A stretch of 64,000 bases of DNA from Henricia sp. BOLD:AAB3569 (GCA_037783545.1 JBBELK010000826.1:124001-188000); one strand, 5' to 3'. Counted from the stretch's first letter, positions 44,701-59,700 are shown. Translations and numbers: made by a program. Notes: generated by a model not told the origin, from the letters alone.

Positions 44701-47700
44701 ACGACATGAGCTGAAACTGTGAAATAACTTGGTATCTTTAGAGAGAGATATCAGAGTTACAAAGGACTTTAGAAATGGCTCAATTTTTCCCACAATGAAC
44801 AAGAATCATAGCTTTCAAGTCCGTCAGAAGTTGAGTCAAAATTTACAGGCATTAAAAAACAGAAAACACTAATATAGCTTAATAAAAAATAGCCTGAAAA
44901 TTTAACTGAAAAAAAAATTCAATTTTGGAGGCAACTTGCGAACTTTACAACTGACACAATTACAGCAACTGCTTTTTGATTTCAAATTCTTTCAAAAGGT
45001 TCGAAAATCAAAATTGCCTTTTAAAGGTCAAAACATCTAAAAGGCCAGTTTCACAATGTCACAAATCAATAAAAAATAATTCTCAATTCAACCCACTTTT
45101 GGACTGACTTCGAACCACTGAAGTTAAATAAATATTTCAATTGAAAAACTTGACCTATTTTTACTTTTCCCCGAGACTCTTGTCAACACTACAACTGAAC
45201 AGCACACACAGTGGTCCAGACTCCAAGTGTAAACTTAACCTAATTCTAACATTATAAAGTCACAAATAAACACAAAGTCATCAATCAAAGCATGCAAGCA
45301 CACATCAGTATGACATACAGACTTGAGTGATTGCCAATATGCGCAATTCATGTCCCCGACTTAACACCTGTGAACCCTCCACAAAAGCTGGAATGTCAAA
45401 GGTCATAGGGCTAATATAACATGCCCTGGTAGGGTCTCAAAATCTGAGGGAACAAGCTGGAGCTTAACAGAAAAATTGTAAGCAGTTCTGTTTCAATAGT
45501 TACCAAGTGTTGGTGAAGAAGTGTACATGTACACAATTAATGAAGAGATTATGAAATTAGGCCAAGTCTACATTAATGATTTTTTTTGTATGTGAATTTT
45601 TTTTATGGAATATATGGTTTAAAAAAAAAATAATTAGGCCTATAGTCCGACCATAAGATCGAGGAGGATGGGAGATATAAGATTCTTTTCGTCAGTAACA
45701 TGCAGGAACACCTCCTGTGGCAAGGCTGACTGCACCAGCCTCCGTAAGAGCCACTGAGGCAAGGTGCGCCACTCTGCCTGAAGTGCCTCCCTGAGCTCCT
45801 GCACTTCTAGGGCTGTTTGGGAGATGCGTGGCCCTAGAAGTCAGCTCATCTCACGCAAGTTTAATCAGGTTAAAAACCCAACAAAATGTTTTTTTGGAGA
45901 CCCCTGAACGGCAGGATTCTCCCAGAAACAGGAAATGTCACAATTCATTGCTGTAGGAATCACTTTGTTCGAACAGGTCCTCTTGGACCTGGAGGAAATC
46001 ACTGAAGCAGAACAGTCTTAAAAGCAATTTCAAAATGATTCGTCAATCCGTGCCTTGTTATCCACAAGTAAACTGTATTCAACAAACGTCTTTGTTCTGA
46101 TCAAGACTTAATATTCAAAGAAAATTAAGTTTTTGGGAGGCTATGTTTTGTGCTTTTCTTTTCTTTTTTCTTTTGGTCATCGCAAATTTGTCCAAGTCAC
46201 GGAAAAAAATGAATTCCCAAATAAAACACTATTTTAGTATCCACAAGTCCAACAAACATACTGTTTACAACCGTGGGCCTCGAGGGACAATGTCTAGGGC
46301 ATTCCTTGCTAGGCTAAGCCCTGATTAGTAGCCGACATGTACTTGGCTCTGTACAGAGGCAGGCCGACTAGCACAAGACGTGAGTAATGGGGACAGGTGT
46401 AGTTTATGACAGGTAGCATGGAGTGTAAGGGGGGATGGATTGGGGTGAAGGATGGGGGACATTAATGGGGGTGGGACAGGTGAAGAGGGGGCGAGGGTGA
46501 TGGGACTGGGACACATAGATTGAATATTTTAGTGCTGATTGTTGGAATATTTTTATGAGGTGAAATATGCTATACCACACTCCACTGCAGAGCTCAGTTC
46601 TACTTAGAATTGTTTCTCTAATGTACAATTTCTTCCATTTTATCATTAAACATATGCATGTAAAATATTTACATTTTAAATGTACAAGTCAGTTGATTGG
46701 AGTTAATTTTATGAAAGAAATACACAATAATAACAAACTGTTTCAAAACTCCAAATAACCCACATTTTTTTTAACCAAGTATGGAACAAGAAAACTAAAA
46801 ACAATGTTGACTTACCTTTCCAAAACGTGAGGCGTACGTCCCCGTGATCAGCGAATGGAACACGATAATTGTCTCGTCCAAGTCCCACACAAATACTCGC
46901 TAAAAATAAAAAAATAAAAATTACAATCAACAAATTTTCAGCACTTAAGATTTGGTTTATAAAAAGTCACGACCATCTGATAAAAGAATCTGTGCTATAA
47001 AGCAGATCGCTAATACATGTAAGCAAACAACTAAGCAGATTATTAAGCAGATTGATAGCAGTTTTCTCAGCAGTTAGCTTACTAAGTAAACTGCCGAGCA
47101 AACTGTTAGGCAAACCTCTAAGCGTACTACTAAGCATACTACATGTACTAAGCATACTACTAGGCATACTGCTAAGGATATTGCTAAGCATATTGCTAAG
47201 CGAAAAAAAACTGCTAAGCAAACCAATAAACAAACTACTAATGAAACTGCTAAACAGGTTTTAGATATCAGTCTTCGAAAGAATAAAAATACAATTTAAA
47301 AGGTTTTTTTTTACATTTTATTTCCCTTCAAAAAATATATATAAAGGACTCACCTCAAGTCCGTCCTCCGGCGGTGGTGAAGGGTTGTTTCTTCGTCCCC
47401 TTCCCGTCCCACGATTCCTTGTGTTTCCTCCTTTCGTTGTACCCTGTCTCCCTCTCCCATTGGCCTCGTCCAATTTAATGGATGAGTCCGTAGTGAAAGA
47501 ACTTTCAACTGTCAAGAAACAAACAAACAAAACATTCAGATTTTGTTGTTGATGATTCGGGTTACCAGCTAAAATCTCAAATGTTTTGAATTGCTAGTCA
47601 GTGGTACTCTGCCAGGTTTTACTGAGCACAAAACGTACTAAATAATATTTTACAAGCACATGAAACATTTACACAATAACACAAGCAATATAACCAAAAC

Positions 47701-50700
47701 AAATTGAGAAACTAAACAAAAACTGAAAACATTTCAACAATAATTATTTGTGAACAACATTGACACAATTTCATTTGTAATTCACCAATATATTTGGCAA
47801 ATATTTTGACAAAGCACAGAATTTTAAATAGATGTCATAAACAAATTGTTATGCATAGGTTTAGGTTGTTATTACTTGAGTATTACTTAATTCTAACCGC
47901 AGGATTCTTTTTCCAAAAATGAAAGCACTATCCTGTAATTGATATTTTTTTAGTACAACATATTTCCATGATTTTTTCACAACAGGGAGAAATTTATGAT
48001 AGTGCTGGGCCAGCAATCTAGCTCTTTTCAATTAGGCCACGGATCCAGAGGTGAGGAACAGTGTCCTTTCCCATCACGGTGAGCGCACGGCAGGACACAC
48101 GTGCCCTACGGCGACACGCGCTAGCCTGCATTTTTACCGGGACGGTAAACGAGTACGCGCTGTAACGTGAAACCGTGCTATAGCTGGGAGAAAAGGAAAG
48201 AAAGCTGGCGCAGGCGACTGGGAGAATAAGAGAAAAAACGCGGATGGAAAAAAACTGACTGGCTCCATGCGCTGACCTTTTATAATTTCCTTTTGTCGAA
48301 AGAAAGCGAGAAAAACATTGCAGAGGACAGCGAACTGGGATTGAAATAGACTTTTAAAAAAATGGTTTTTAAGATTTGAGCATTTGTGCAAATTTTGCAC
48401 GGCGATTAATCCCTCGCCAGAATTTGAAAAACTGAGTGTACCAATTCCAACCATGCAATAGGCACAACACAAAAGAAAAGCATATAATAAAACGCAAATA
48501 AACATTTCAAATTTACAAGGCTTTCATGCAACATTTTTGCCCATTCACACTGCATACTAACATACAATATTTACATACGGTTTTGTACACTAAATGCAAA
48601 GTTTGTTTTAAATACAGAAAAAAACAAATCGCAATAAAAATATCTGTTTTGACCGAATTTGAATAATTACCTTCATTAGCACTACTGGGCGTTTCCTGCG
48701 ACGTACATGTAGCAGGGGCTTCAACAATGTGTACAGAGGTGTCCAGATATTCTGTAAAATGTCACCCAATTTGGCAGTTTGTTATTCTCAAAGAAATTCT
48801 TTCAGAAATCTACAAATTGTACCCATTTTTAGCCAAAATGTTGGGTGTTGGGCAATTTTAATGCATGAAAACTTGAAGAAACAAGAGGAAAAAAATCAAA
48901 AGGTTGGATGCCTAAATTGCGAGAAATCGACTCCAAAAAACTACTAATTATTAAAACTCTAAGCATTTTTTGCAATATAAAGTGCAAGTTCCGCTTTTAA
49001 AATCTTCAATTGTTTGCGTAGGCCAAAAAAAAAGGAAATTTTTATATCATCTTTTTTGAAATTTTCTCGAGTTGGGTCCAGAATGTCAGGGTAATGACAT
49101 GCAAACTTATTTCTTATCATGGCAGTGGTTTGCTGTAGGATTCGAACAGAATTTTCAACACTGCAAGCTCGGTGGTCCAGTGGTGAAGGTGTCTGATCTA
49201 GTATGGATGAGGTTGTGGGTTTGAATCCCACCGAAGCATGCTATGAATTCTTAATGTGTGCGCCGATGCGTACCACATCATGTAAAGGGCGGATAAATCC
49301 ATTTTAAGGTCAATTTTGTTTGCTAAACTAAATCCAAAATCGTACTCACTTTCTGACGGTAATGGAGCAAGTTGATATGTAGTCGTTGTGGTGGGTACCG
49401 ACGTGGGTGCTGGTCCCAGGGGACTGTTTGGCATGTATGGACTTCCATAACCCGGTGTTGTATAGTACTGGTTGAAACTCTGTCCGTACGTCGAGTATGG
49501 ACCGTATTCACCCTGTCAATCAAAAAACATTTAAACTCAACTTTCTTCCCGAGAAAATAAATATTGTTTAAATACCGAGACTCACCAAGTTGACTTTTAA
49601 CGCAGAATAAGTTTAACACGGAATAAGAGATCAAAAGGTCGTCGACTTTCCAAATCTACTAAGTCGACTTGGTAAGATAATTATGTAAGTCAAAACAAGT
49701 TGGCAACATATTATTTTACCAAGTCGACTTATTGAATTCAGGAGGTCGACTTTGCAACAAATTATCTCGCTGAGTCGACGTTATAAGTCAACTTGGTGAG
49801 ATGAATTATCTTGGTATCTAAACAAGTAGATGGCACTCACAGAGCGCTGTAATTATCGGGCAACTCACTCGCCATGTTAACCCGACGTTGAAACAGACTC
49901 AGTTAAATTGCGATTTCCACGTGCTTTTATGTGCAAGTGTATCGGCCGACGTAATCGATGTTGCGTTTACACAGCCTGACACCACATTTATACAAGCCAT
50001 TGGGAGTCTGTCAGACTCCAATTGGCCACCGATTTTGTCGGCCGATCGGCCCCAAAAAAGTGTTTACACAGACCAATTTTGTCGGCCGATTTTGTAACCA
50101 CGGCTTTAGTTGTTTCGTTTGAATAGACTTCTAAAAGTGTGACAGCAGTTACCAGTGGGTCCAAGCATTCACTGGTAATCTGTAACGTCCATTGCTAAAG
50201 CACAGGGAAACAGTTCACTGGTTTCAGTTTAGACCCAGTAACCTTGGCAACACACAAAGTGCGACATTTTTTTCACAATGAGCCAGCAATTAGCTGAAAA
50301 TACCAGGTCTACAATTCATAAACCATGCATGCATAATTCAATTTCTGATACAGGCAAAATTCACCAGATGTTGGTTTTATTGCAGAGGTCAATTCTTTCC
50401 TTATTAAATTTTAGTAGCCGAGAGTAATGACAAAGTCGAACACAGAAGGACTGCCCTGCCTGAACACCCTCCCAGTTCGTAGAGGTCCACATAATATTTT
50501 CAAACTAGCTTCACAAACAGTAGTTCTGGTTTTATGAAACTGTAAACACGAGGGCTGTGGGAGGGCGGGACAGTGTTAAAAGTTTATCAGAGGTCTTCCT
50601 AAATTGTCTAATCAAAGTTTATATTCTCATAAATAAACTACACAGTGTGAATGGCGATTGTACATCTGGCACCATAAGGATAGGAAATGTTGTTTTAAAG

Positions 50701-53700
50701 GCCGATTATACATACATCATTTGGAGATAAAAAATTATGATTTCCGGAAACATATAAACATTTTGCAAGACCATTGAAAAAGTATAAGTACACGACACAT
50801 GACATAATTAGACTTTCTGCACCAACTGCAATGACGGGGGGGGCATGTTTTCATATTTAAATGATGTGACAATAGATCCACAAAGTGCCTACTCGTGCGT
50901 GACACACAGTGACAATGTGACTGCCCCCTGTCATGGCCGCCAGTGCAAAGGGTATATACATGGCTTACCTGTTGTGTGCTATTGAAACCCTGTGTTTGTG
51001 TTGTGGACGTGTTACTACTGCATGTGGGGTATGGATAACTACCGCTGCCGGAAAAACTACCTCCTACAGTTGGAGAAATTATCGGGGGAAAAAAAAAAAT
51101 TAGAAAACATTTTCATTTATGGCAATCTGCTGAAGTTACTTGCATCAACAAATTATCAGACAGAACAGAAAGTTAATTAACAAAAATTCAATTTATGAAA
51201 CTTTGGCAGAATGTCAAACTTAACGTAAAACCAAACCCTTAAACTCACCTTGTACCGAGTAGTACGGGCTTTGTGCAGCTTGACTCGACGACCCCGTAAA
51301 ACCCGTTGACCCATATGGACTGATATATGACCCTTGACCCTGCATCTGAGTAGGGTCCGATTTTAACGTTTTGGAACCTGAATAAAGACAATTGAAGATG
51401 GCAACCAAATACTAAAGTTTGATCGATTTTTGTGTGGTGCCGGAAAATGCAGAAAATAAGAGGTCACTCAAGCCTTGATTTTGTCCTAATTTCAAAGGGA
51501 ACTGAGGCCAACTGGAGGGGCACCACGGCCAACTTTGTTCCAAATGTGTACTGGTTATTAGTGTATACAAGCCTCATAGGACATGCTGGCAGGGCATGAG
51601 GCCATTGGCCTTGGTTAATGTCAAGCCCTGGGATAGGGCATGCTGGCCAAGTTGGCCTCAAAAAGTGTATATCATGAAGGGACATTGGGGCCAACTCAGC
51701 AGGGCATGTGGCTATTGGCCCTGGTGGCCTCGGTTAATGTCAAGGCCTGGGATAGGGCATGCTGGCTAAGTTGGCCTCAGAAAGTGTATATCATGAAGGG
51801 GCCTTGGTGCCAACTTAGCAAGGCTTTGGGGCCAACTCAGCAGGGCATGTGGCTATTGGCCCTGGTGGCCTCGATTTATTTCAAGGCTTGCTCTTTTTAT
51901 GAAAATTTATTCTTTAAATCAGCTCCGAGTACGGAGCGTATATGTTTAACTCACAAATTGCAAATTTGCATGAAAAATGGCATGTATGCCAGATTGGGCA
52001 AAACAGCTAGTTTATACTTCCTTCTTTGCACAGGTATTCCAAGGGGTCGTTCAGGTGTTTAGAGGAAGGAAAAAGAACAAGGCCAAGGGATGCGGTTTGG
52101 GGTCTCATATTACAAAAACCTAGTTAAATTCACCCTTTTTTTCAGAACAAAACGTATTTCTACTGGGAAACCGTTTTTTATCGTTATCGACCGGCAACCA
52201 ACAACCTGTATCTTGCGAAGTGAACCGGAAGAATTCAACGTGCCTGCGCGATATTCAGGTCGGACACAGGTCATGAATACGTGTTGGCGTTTATGAGAAT
52301 GAGCGCATTTGCGTGTTTAGTTGCAGGTCACGCGCAGTTTCTGGAATACGGGCCAACTGTCGCCTGCCGTATTTCTACTGCCAAAATACCGGATGTCACA
52401 CCGCGTTACCGTGGGATCATTAAGCAAGGCGCTTAACCTCAATTGCTTCATCCTTCAGATGGGATGTAAGGACGTTTCTCCAGTGTATTGTGTAAGGCAT
52501 TAAAAGGATCACAGAGCATTCATTCGCAAAGAGAATAGTAGTTTCATCGGTGTGTCTAGCTTGGCTGCTGGAGGCACCACCCACCTATCAGGGTTGTTGT
52601 CGAGTCCATCACAAGCCTTCACAAGTCCACCACAAGTCCCTGGGTCTTAATTCAAGTGACAAGCTATTCAAAAGAACTCCAACAAAGGCATTCTTTTGTG
52701 CGTGTTCATCCTTTGCTTCTTGTTAGGCGCGAGGTCAAAATAGAAACGGTCTGTATACCGGGAAACGGTACATAAACGATACACCGTTGCAAGGTTTTGA
52801 GTGAGCAAGCAAACGGTTCAGCTGGTCTGGCCAAACGGTAGATAATTAGCAGCAGTGTTCAACCCACCCGTGTTCGCTGAACAAACGGTTTTCTGCCCAC
52901 AGACAAACGGTTCCAAGAGGGATTAACTTGAACAGTTTCCCAGTATACAGACCGTTTGTATTTTGACATCGCGCCTTACTGGACTTGTCACAGACTTGTG
53001 ATTTTATTGGCTCTGGACTTGTGATAGACTCTACTACAACCCTGCCACCTATTGTATACATCTTGATTTTTAAGCGGATCCTGATACATGTAGTTGTAAA
53101 GTGCATTGAGTTGATGCCAGACATGCACTGTGATAAGAACTATAAATTTGAACTGTAAACCTTAGGTTCTCAATTTAAAGTTTACCCCAACAGGACAGTC
53201 CCTAAAACTTTCACACATGTTAATTTCTCATGATGACAAGAGAAACGCCAAATAAATAGGAGTGCGTTCATGAAATAACAATAAAAACAGCTTCAATTTT
53301 AATAAGCGCAGACCAGTGGAGCCTGAAACGCCAGTGTATCATATCAGTTACCCAATACCACGCGCCTTGTTATGCGATGCGTCCAGACCCAATCAAGCGC
53401 AATTCTTCCTTCCAAAACCACCTGTTGCTTCATTTTAAGTGTTCTTTAAACATGCACTTGTTGTTGGGGTATTGGCACGGTAGGAAAAGAAAATTGAGCA
53501 GTGCAGACCGGGGCGCAAGGGGGTATTGGGGAGTTCAACAGTGTTTAAAGTAACAGGTGATGAAAACGACACGATATGTGGCACGATCAACAGATGGCGA
53601 CAGTAATGAATGAACGCACATGAACATTTATGGACAGTTTGATGCAAAGTCAAATAAATACTGTCGTATCAACTAGAATAGGCTTGCTACTGGCAAGCCA

Positions 53701-56700
53701 AGTAGTTTAAACGTGTCTGTATTTGAAAACGGTGAGTCATGTTTTCGCACTAGATTTTTTGACTCGGTTAAATTAACCTGGGATCGATTTCACAAAAATT
53801 AAGACGAGTTCAATTCATCCTAATTCCCATACCAATGTCCTAAGATAAGAGTGATCCTTCCTAAGATGCATCTTAGTGCTTTGTGATATCAGCCCTTGGT
53901 CATGTATTTAGATGAGGTAACGGGTCTCGCCAGTTAGTACAAATTATGAACTAACCACCGAGACCTGGGATAGATTTCACAAAAGTTAAGACGAGTTCAA
54001 TGCGTCCTAATTCCCATACCAACGTCCCAAGATAAGAAGAGTGACTCTTCCTAAGATGCGTCTTAGCACTTTGTGAAATTGGCCCTTAGTCAGTTTTCCA
54101 GGGCAGAAGTCGGCTAGTAAAAGTAACCACTGGACTTTAAAAAAGTTCCTGACAAATGTTTTGTAAGATGTTTGCACTGTGAGTTAAAACTTTTATAATT
54201 TTGCAACAAAAAGCAGGCATTAAAAGTGTACAACAACCTTTAGGCTATTTTAAAAACCAAATCTACACACAGTGACCGAAACATACAAGTCTCATTAAAC
54301 AATCTTTCAAAAATATTCTCCGCACCATCCATCATTTTTTCCTATTAGCTGCAGACTGACACCCCAACAGCTGCCTTGCAACAAACTGGGAAACTGACAG
54401 CCAGAAATCCACCAGTTATTAAAAATACTGACAAATGTCTAACAAGCACAAATGATTTACTGTTGAGGATTAAGCAAAGTGTGTTAATGATTTGGAAACA
54501 AGGCAAAATTTCTGTTAACACAATTTGTATGAAACTATTCGACTGAAGAAAACACCCTCATACTTTAAGAGATTCCTTTTAAGCATTGATATAAAGAAAC
54601 ACCACTATTTAGTCATACTGAAAAGTGCAAGCAGCGTTTATTTATTCGGTACAAAACGTGTAATGTAGAACAACCCATGCAGTTGATCTACGCATGTGCA
54701 CTTGTGAAGTTCTACGAACGGCTAAACCGTTGCCATACTGTCTGCGACCAAAGACCAAAATTTGGAAAACCCGAGCAATTTTACACCACTGTCGATACCC
54801 CTTGGCATTTCAAAGATCACCTTGCCCAGATGGCCCTACATGTATGCCGGGTTCGATTTTCCAATCTCGCTAGGATAGCAAAACATTTTTTGGTGTGGTT
54901 TTCCGAGAGCATGAGAAACACCAATTTTCTGTCATAAAAAACATTGAAAATCATCGCTCAAATACTATATCTGTAATTGGTATCGTTAAATAGATAAATA
55001 CAAGAAAATTTGACAAAAGATGTGCTTACCATAGGGTATTGCTTGGGCTAAGCCATAGGGCGTTTGACTCGACTGTCCAGCATACGGATAACTTGAGTTT
55101 TGTGCACCAAATGACGATTGTTGCGACGGTTGGAAGTTACTTCCTTGGACCGACGGCGTGGGTAAAATATGCGGGTAGGCTTGGCTGGGGGTGAATCGGC
55201 AAAAAGATTATTAGAGGAGAATGTTAAATCGTCCGACTGGCAACCAAATTTAAATGAAATTGAGTCACTTGTCGCACAGCCTAGGTAAATTTTTTGCGCA
55301 ACTTTTGTTTGCGTAAATTGTGCAACATTCCAGCCATAATTACACGCAAGCTATGAGGCTTATGCCATTTTCAAAAGTTGCGCAACCAACGCACTTTTTT
55401 GTGAAATCGGCTTCTGGCTCTTTAAAATACTAACACACAATAGAAATTCCTGGTGGTACATGTACATGTACTTGAATACCGCTTGGAAATTTCTAAGTAT
55501 TATGCAGAAATTTGACTGTAATTCCATCTGTTATTGAGCCTAGATCTACGACTGATATCCGTCAGTTGTAGCTAAAACTCAAACTAGGCTGTGCAAGAAG
55601 CAAGTCATTTTCAAAGAACGCGTCACAAATGGTGGATGCACGAGGGTCGACTAAAACAGACACCGTAGTGTAATTAACCGGGGTTACACAAGTAAAATTT
55701 AGAGTATTAAATGACAAGGTTCGGTATAACTTACTTTTCCTCCCATCCTATACATGTTGCGTACATTTTCACTGAAATTTCAGGCAACTGGTCCTGTTAC
55801 GAATAAAACTTTCCTCGACTTGCACGCCACGTGGAATAAAACACCAGCAGATGTGTCGAGGTGATCTGAAACTGCTTTTGTACATGTGACACTCCGAACG
55901 TCGTGCCTGTATTTCAATTACTGCACGAGGCCGTCTGCCAACAGCCAATCAAATAGCTCGTTTTTATCATTCTATCGCTAGTGTTTTTGTTATTTGAGTG
56001 CGTTGACTATTCATATGAAACCTAATAGTAGGTCTTATTTCATTCAAATTGCCAGGCCGAACTTGTCGGCAAAGTTTTTGGGGAGATGATACTACGAACG
56101 GACATGCCTGACCGCTTCCCAAAATAATGAATCATATCAAATAATATTGCTGTATATTCCCGGCTGTGAAAATTTGGCCAAACAAAAGTAGTGGTGGCGA
56201 CAAGTATGGATGAGCAATTAATACGCATAACAAAATTAATTGGCTGCGTGTGCCTGGACGTTGTCTATTTAATCAACAGACTTGTGTCACAAAGCTGTTA
56301 TCTTTTATAGTGAGCTTGTATGAAATTTTATGACTAAACAAGGCGGCCGTTTAGATCAAAGCTATAAAACTCTATAAAAAGCATTTTTTGCAAGATAATT
56401 TTTTCAAAAGGATGGAGATGCATGAGCAGTTTTAAAAAGTGTTGGAAGAGCAGTTTAGGAGAAGACCACCAGAAACGAGGTTGGTCTCCGGACTTCAGAC
56501 ACATCTGAAAGTCTCTGAGGTTGTTAATTGACAATCCAGGAGGGTTTTATCGGTGTCGGAAGTCGCAAGATCAGTATTTTTTCAAGGAATCTGTTGCAAA
56601 ATCTTAGAGAGTTGGTAGCTGGGTCTTTCCACGGTAAAGGGGGCATTTTGGCAACACAGACCATATTTTTGAGGAAATACCTTTGTCTGGTCTCAAAATA

Positions 56701-59700
56701 TAAGAAATAAGTTTCAGTTGTTCTGAAGAGATAACTTGGGCCCAAAAAGGGTTGCAAATAGTGTGACAGCATGCCTTTCTAAAAACATTGTGTACAAATT
56801 TCCAATATACGCTCGTAACCAGGACGGCTTAAAATGTAACAGTGTCAATCCTTTGTTACAGTTACAAGTGTATATCTTTTCAGAACAACTTAAACTTATT
56901 TCTTTTATTTTGAGACCAGACAAAGGTACATGTATTTTCTTGAAAATATGGTCTGTGTTGCCAAAATGCCCCCTTTACCGAGAAAAGACTCAGCTCCGAG
57001 TTGAGGCGAAATGGGGAGTGGACAGGACAAAACAACTGCAGGTTACACAAAAGCAGTTTTTGAGCCATCATCAAGACTATTCTATGAATAATATAAAATA
57101 ATATAAAAAGACTATAAATAATATAAAATCGGCTTGGGGTCATACTTATTAAAAATACAATTAATAAGCAATTTTTAAATATTTTTTGTTTTAATTAATA
57201 TTGTTATCTTACCTTGGGTAATACTGCGCAGGAAACTCTGATTTGGGCTGCCGAAGATTCATATCAACTGAACTTTGACCTCCGACCCCGGAATTTGACC
57301 CTAAACACAAGAGAAAAAAATGGTGTATGTGTAATAAGATATTAATGGCCGAGTTAAAGTCATTTGCTTACTTGCAGGAACTAGCTCCAAGTAAGAGAGA
57401 AAACATCAACGTAACAAATGATTAGTTACTTAAACTAATAAAGGGAAAATGGATACACATGTGAGGGTTGGTGAATAATGACGACACTTAACAAAACAGA
57501 AGGTACTATATCATTTACAGACTCTACTAAGGGTGAAAGGAACAAAAATTCAAACAAAAAACAAAGAAATGTCCAGCAAAACAAGCAAGAAAGAAAACAG
57601 AAGCGTTAAGCACGAAAGGTTTGGACATACTTAGAGAATTATTGAAAATTCATAAATGTTGTGGAAAACAATTAGTGGGACAAAATGAAACGTGTTATAA
57701 ATAAAATATGTGAACATTATGTGCAATTAGAAGAAAGGGTGCACATACACTGTGTTTACACTGGTCCCGAGCTCGGGATCAAGATTGATCCCCTGATAAG
57801 AATGCGTCAGTGTTAACCGCTACATTCTGTAGATCTCAAGCACGGTGCCAGAAGTTGCAGTCAAAGATGTGTGCATGGGTTGTGCATGTACGGTACAGTG
57901 TACACTTGAATTTCGCTGGCGTTTCCCATGCCACGGCTGTGGAGCGGATGCGACAGGATGCGGTAAATATTAATTGCTTATCTAACCGCAAACTGATCCC
58001 GAGCTCGGGATCGAACTCTCCGCCAATGCGAGACCACAATCTTGGGGTCTGATCCGGGGCCAATTTGGTCCTGAGAGCGTTTACACTCAGTTTGTGATCC
58101 GGGGCTGATCCCGCGCTCAGTGTTTGAGGTGAGCTCGGGATCAAGTGTAAACAGGCTGATACATGTATTCCCACAATAGTATGAAGACAGATTTGAACAC
58201 AAAGTATAAGTGATTTTCCAAAGAACAACTTGAAACTAAACCTAATTATTCCAGCATGAAAAAGCTGAAACAATTTCTAGAAAATTTCCAGAAACTTGCT
58301 GCTTTGAAAAGATTTTTGTTTGCTTGTACACATGTTTGTCTTTGTTGAGACATTAGCCACTCGCACGTTTACAGTTTTTTGCTTTGGGTGGTTCGTTGAG
58401 GGGAGAAAATTGACGCGACTTTTGTTAAATGAGCTCAGAGTGGATGAGAGTGCAATGTAGGTGAAGTGGGGGAGAGGGGTAAGGGAACAATTCGAGAGGA
58501 CAAGGGGTCAAAAAGGCGATGTTTGGTGAGGTGGTCTAAAGCGAATCCCCGCTCACCTGAATAATCATCCAGGGGGGTATTTACGCCATATCCACCATCT
58601 TGAATCACGGACGGTGTGGAAGGGTCACTATTACTGAGCGGTTCAGATTTGACTATGAGAGACCAGAAAAGATCAAAGAAAAATAGGAAAAAGAGAAAGG
58701 AGCAACGGAAAAAGAGAGCCACGCACAAAAGAAAGTTGGAAATTTAAATAAGACTATCTACTTTATGACGGTGCACTTTGTGACAATGGGGTTTCTTTGC
58801 ACGACGTTTAGAATACGCAATTATATTTGCCGATTGATCACGTTCAAATGACGTCACTTCCTAGAAATTGCCATGTGCTGCCACGTGCATCATGATTTTG
58901 AGCGTATTTTTTGTGACGCGCATCGGTCGCGCCGTATTTCGAACAAATTTTGAGGTGTTTGGAAGATGTTCCAGCGTGTGCGTACTTTATGGCTTCTAAT
59001 ACGCAGTGGCATTTTTTCCTACGAAGATGGCGTCTGTGATTGTGATCAATTGCACAATGACACAATTTACATAGTACATGTTAGTAACGCTTTGTGCGCA
59101 ATGGACATTAAATTAAACTGGTCAATCTCCATTGTTGCAGGTTTGCTGGAAATTGGTAACTATTGGACATGAGAATAGTATCGGACATGAACATTTCTGA
59201 ATCTTTCCACATTGAGATCCACCCGAGTTTTGCCCAAAAAAACAAATACAGACAGAGCTTTAGTGCACAATACTGTTGAATTTAACCCGAAAAAAATTTC
59301 TGTACAGGTCCGTTCCAGAGAATTTCTTTCAACACATGCATACTTTGCAAAATGCTTACTGGAATTGTGTAAACATTCAACAATCTTTTGCAATATAAAA
59401 TAATTTACATTTAAAAAATAAATAAATAAATAAAACACAAGCTGAGACAACACAAACATGCATTTTATGGACTCTTTGTTCAGGCACTCTTTGCACAAAA
59501 TAGTACGCCAGCTTGTGTTCTTGTACACCAGTTAACCATAATTTACATGACATATGCTTATCAGCATCATAAAATTGCCCCCCTGGACCTAAATGTACTA
59601 AACAATCATTGAGTACAAATGTCCAACTCTGATGGAAAATATTTCAACCTTTCTAAAGTGCCCCTTTAAGTCTAGATTTTTTCCAGGTCTCTTTAGCCCG

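Larger units (their letters stand above)
34932..46815 (-). other. eya: 11.9-kb Eya intron 11
   Basis: This largest intron separates the catalytic WDLDET exon from the LGLRMEEM exon. It holds two TTAA MITEs (35489, 40607), G/C homopolymers (36333, 41823), the GCGGACA element (38338), a SINE-like fragment (41560-41735), a Tc1-like relic (about 43805-43990) and a dispersed repeat (45680). Most of the rest is unannotatable AT-rich sequence. Confidence 0.8.
18687..47508 (-). other. eya: Eya-domain exons (phosphatase and Six-binding region)
   Basis: These eight exons encode the conserved C-terminal Eya domain, about 270 aa. The exon 46899-46816 carries the HAD loop WDLDET with both catalytic aspartates. 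Exon 24707-24485 holds the [13 protein letters not shown] and AIGD motifs expected of the later HAD motifs. The last exon, only 27 codons, lies 5.7 kb further downstream and encodes the closing helix. No catalytic residue looks lost, so phosphatase activity is expected. Confidence 0.9.

Noticed and set aside
47052-47264. Leu/Ser-rich ORFs on both strands
   Set aside because: They are the 12-bp minisatellite read in frame.
51640-52062. 140-aa plus-strand ORF
   Set aside because: It is a translation of the 120-bp tandem repeat; the peptide repeats with the DNA.
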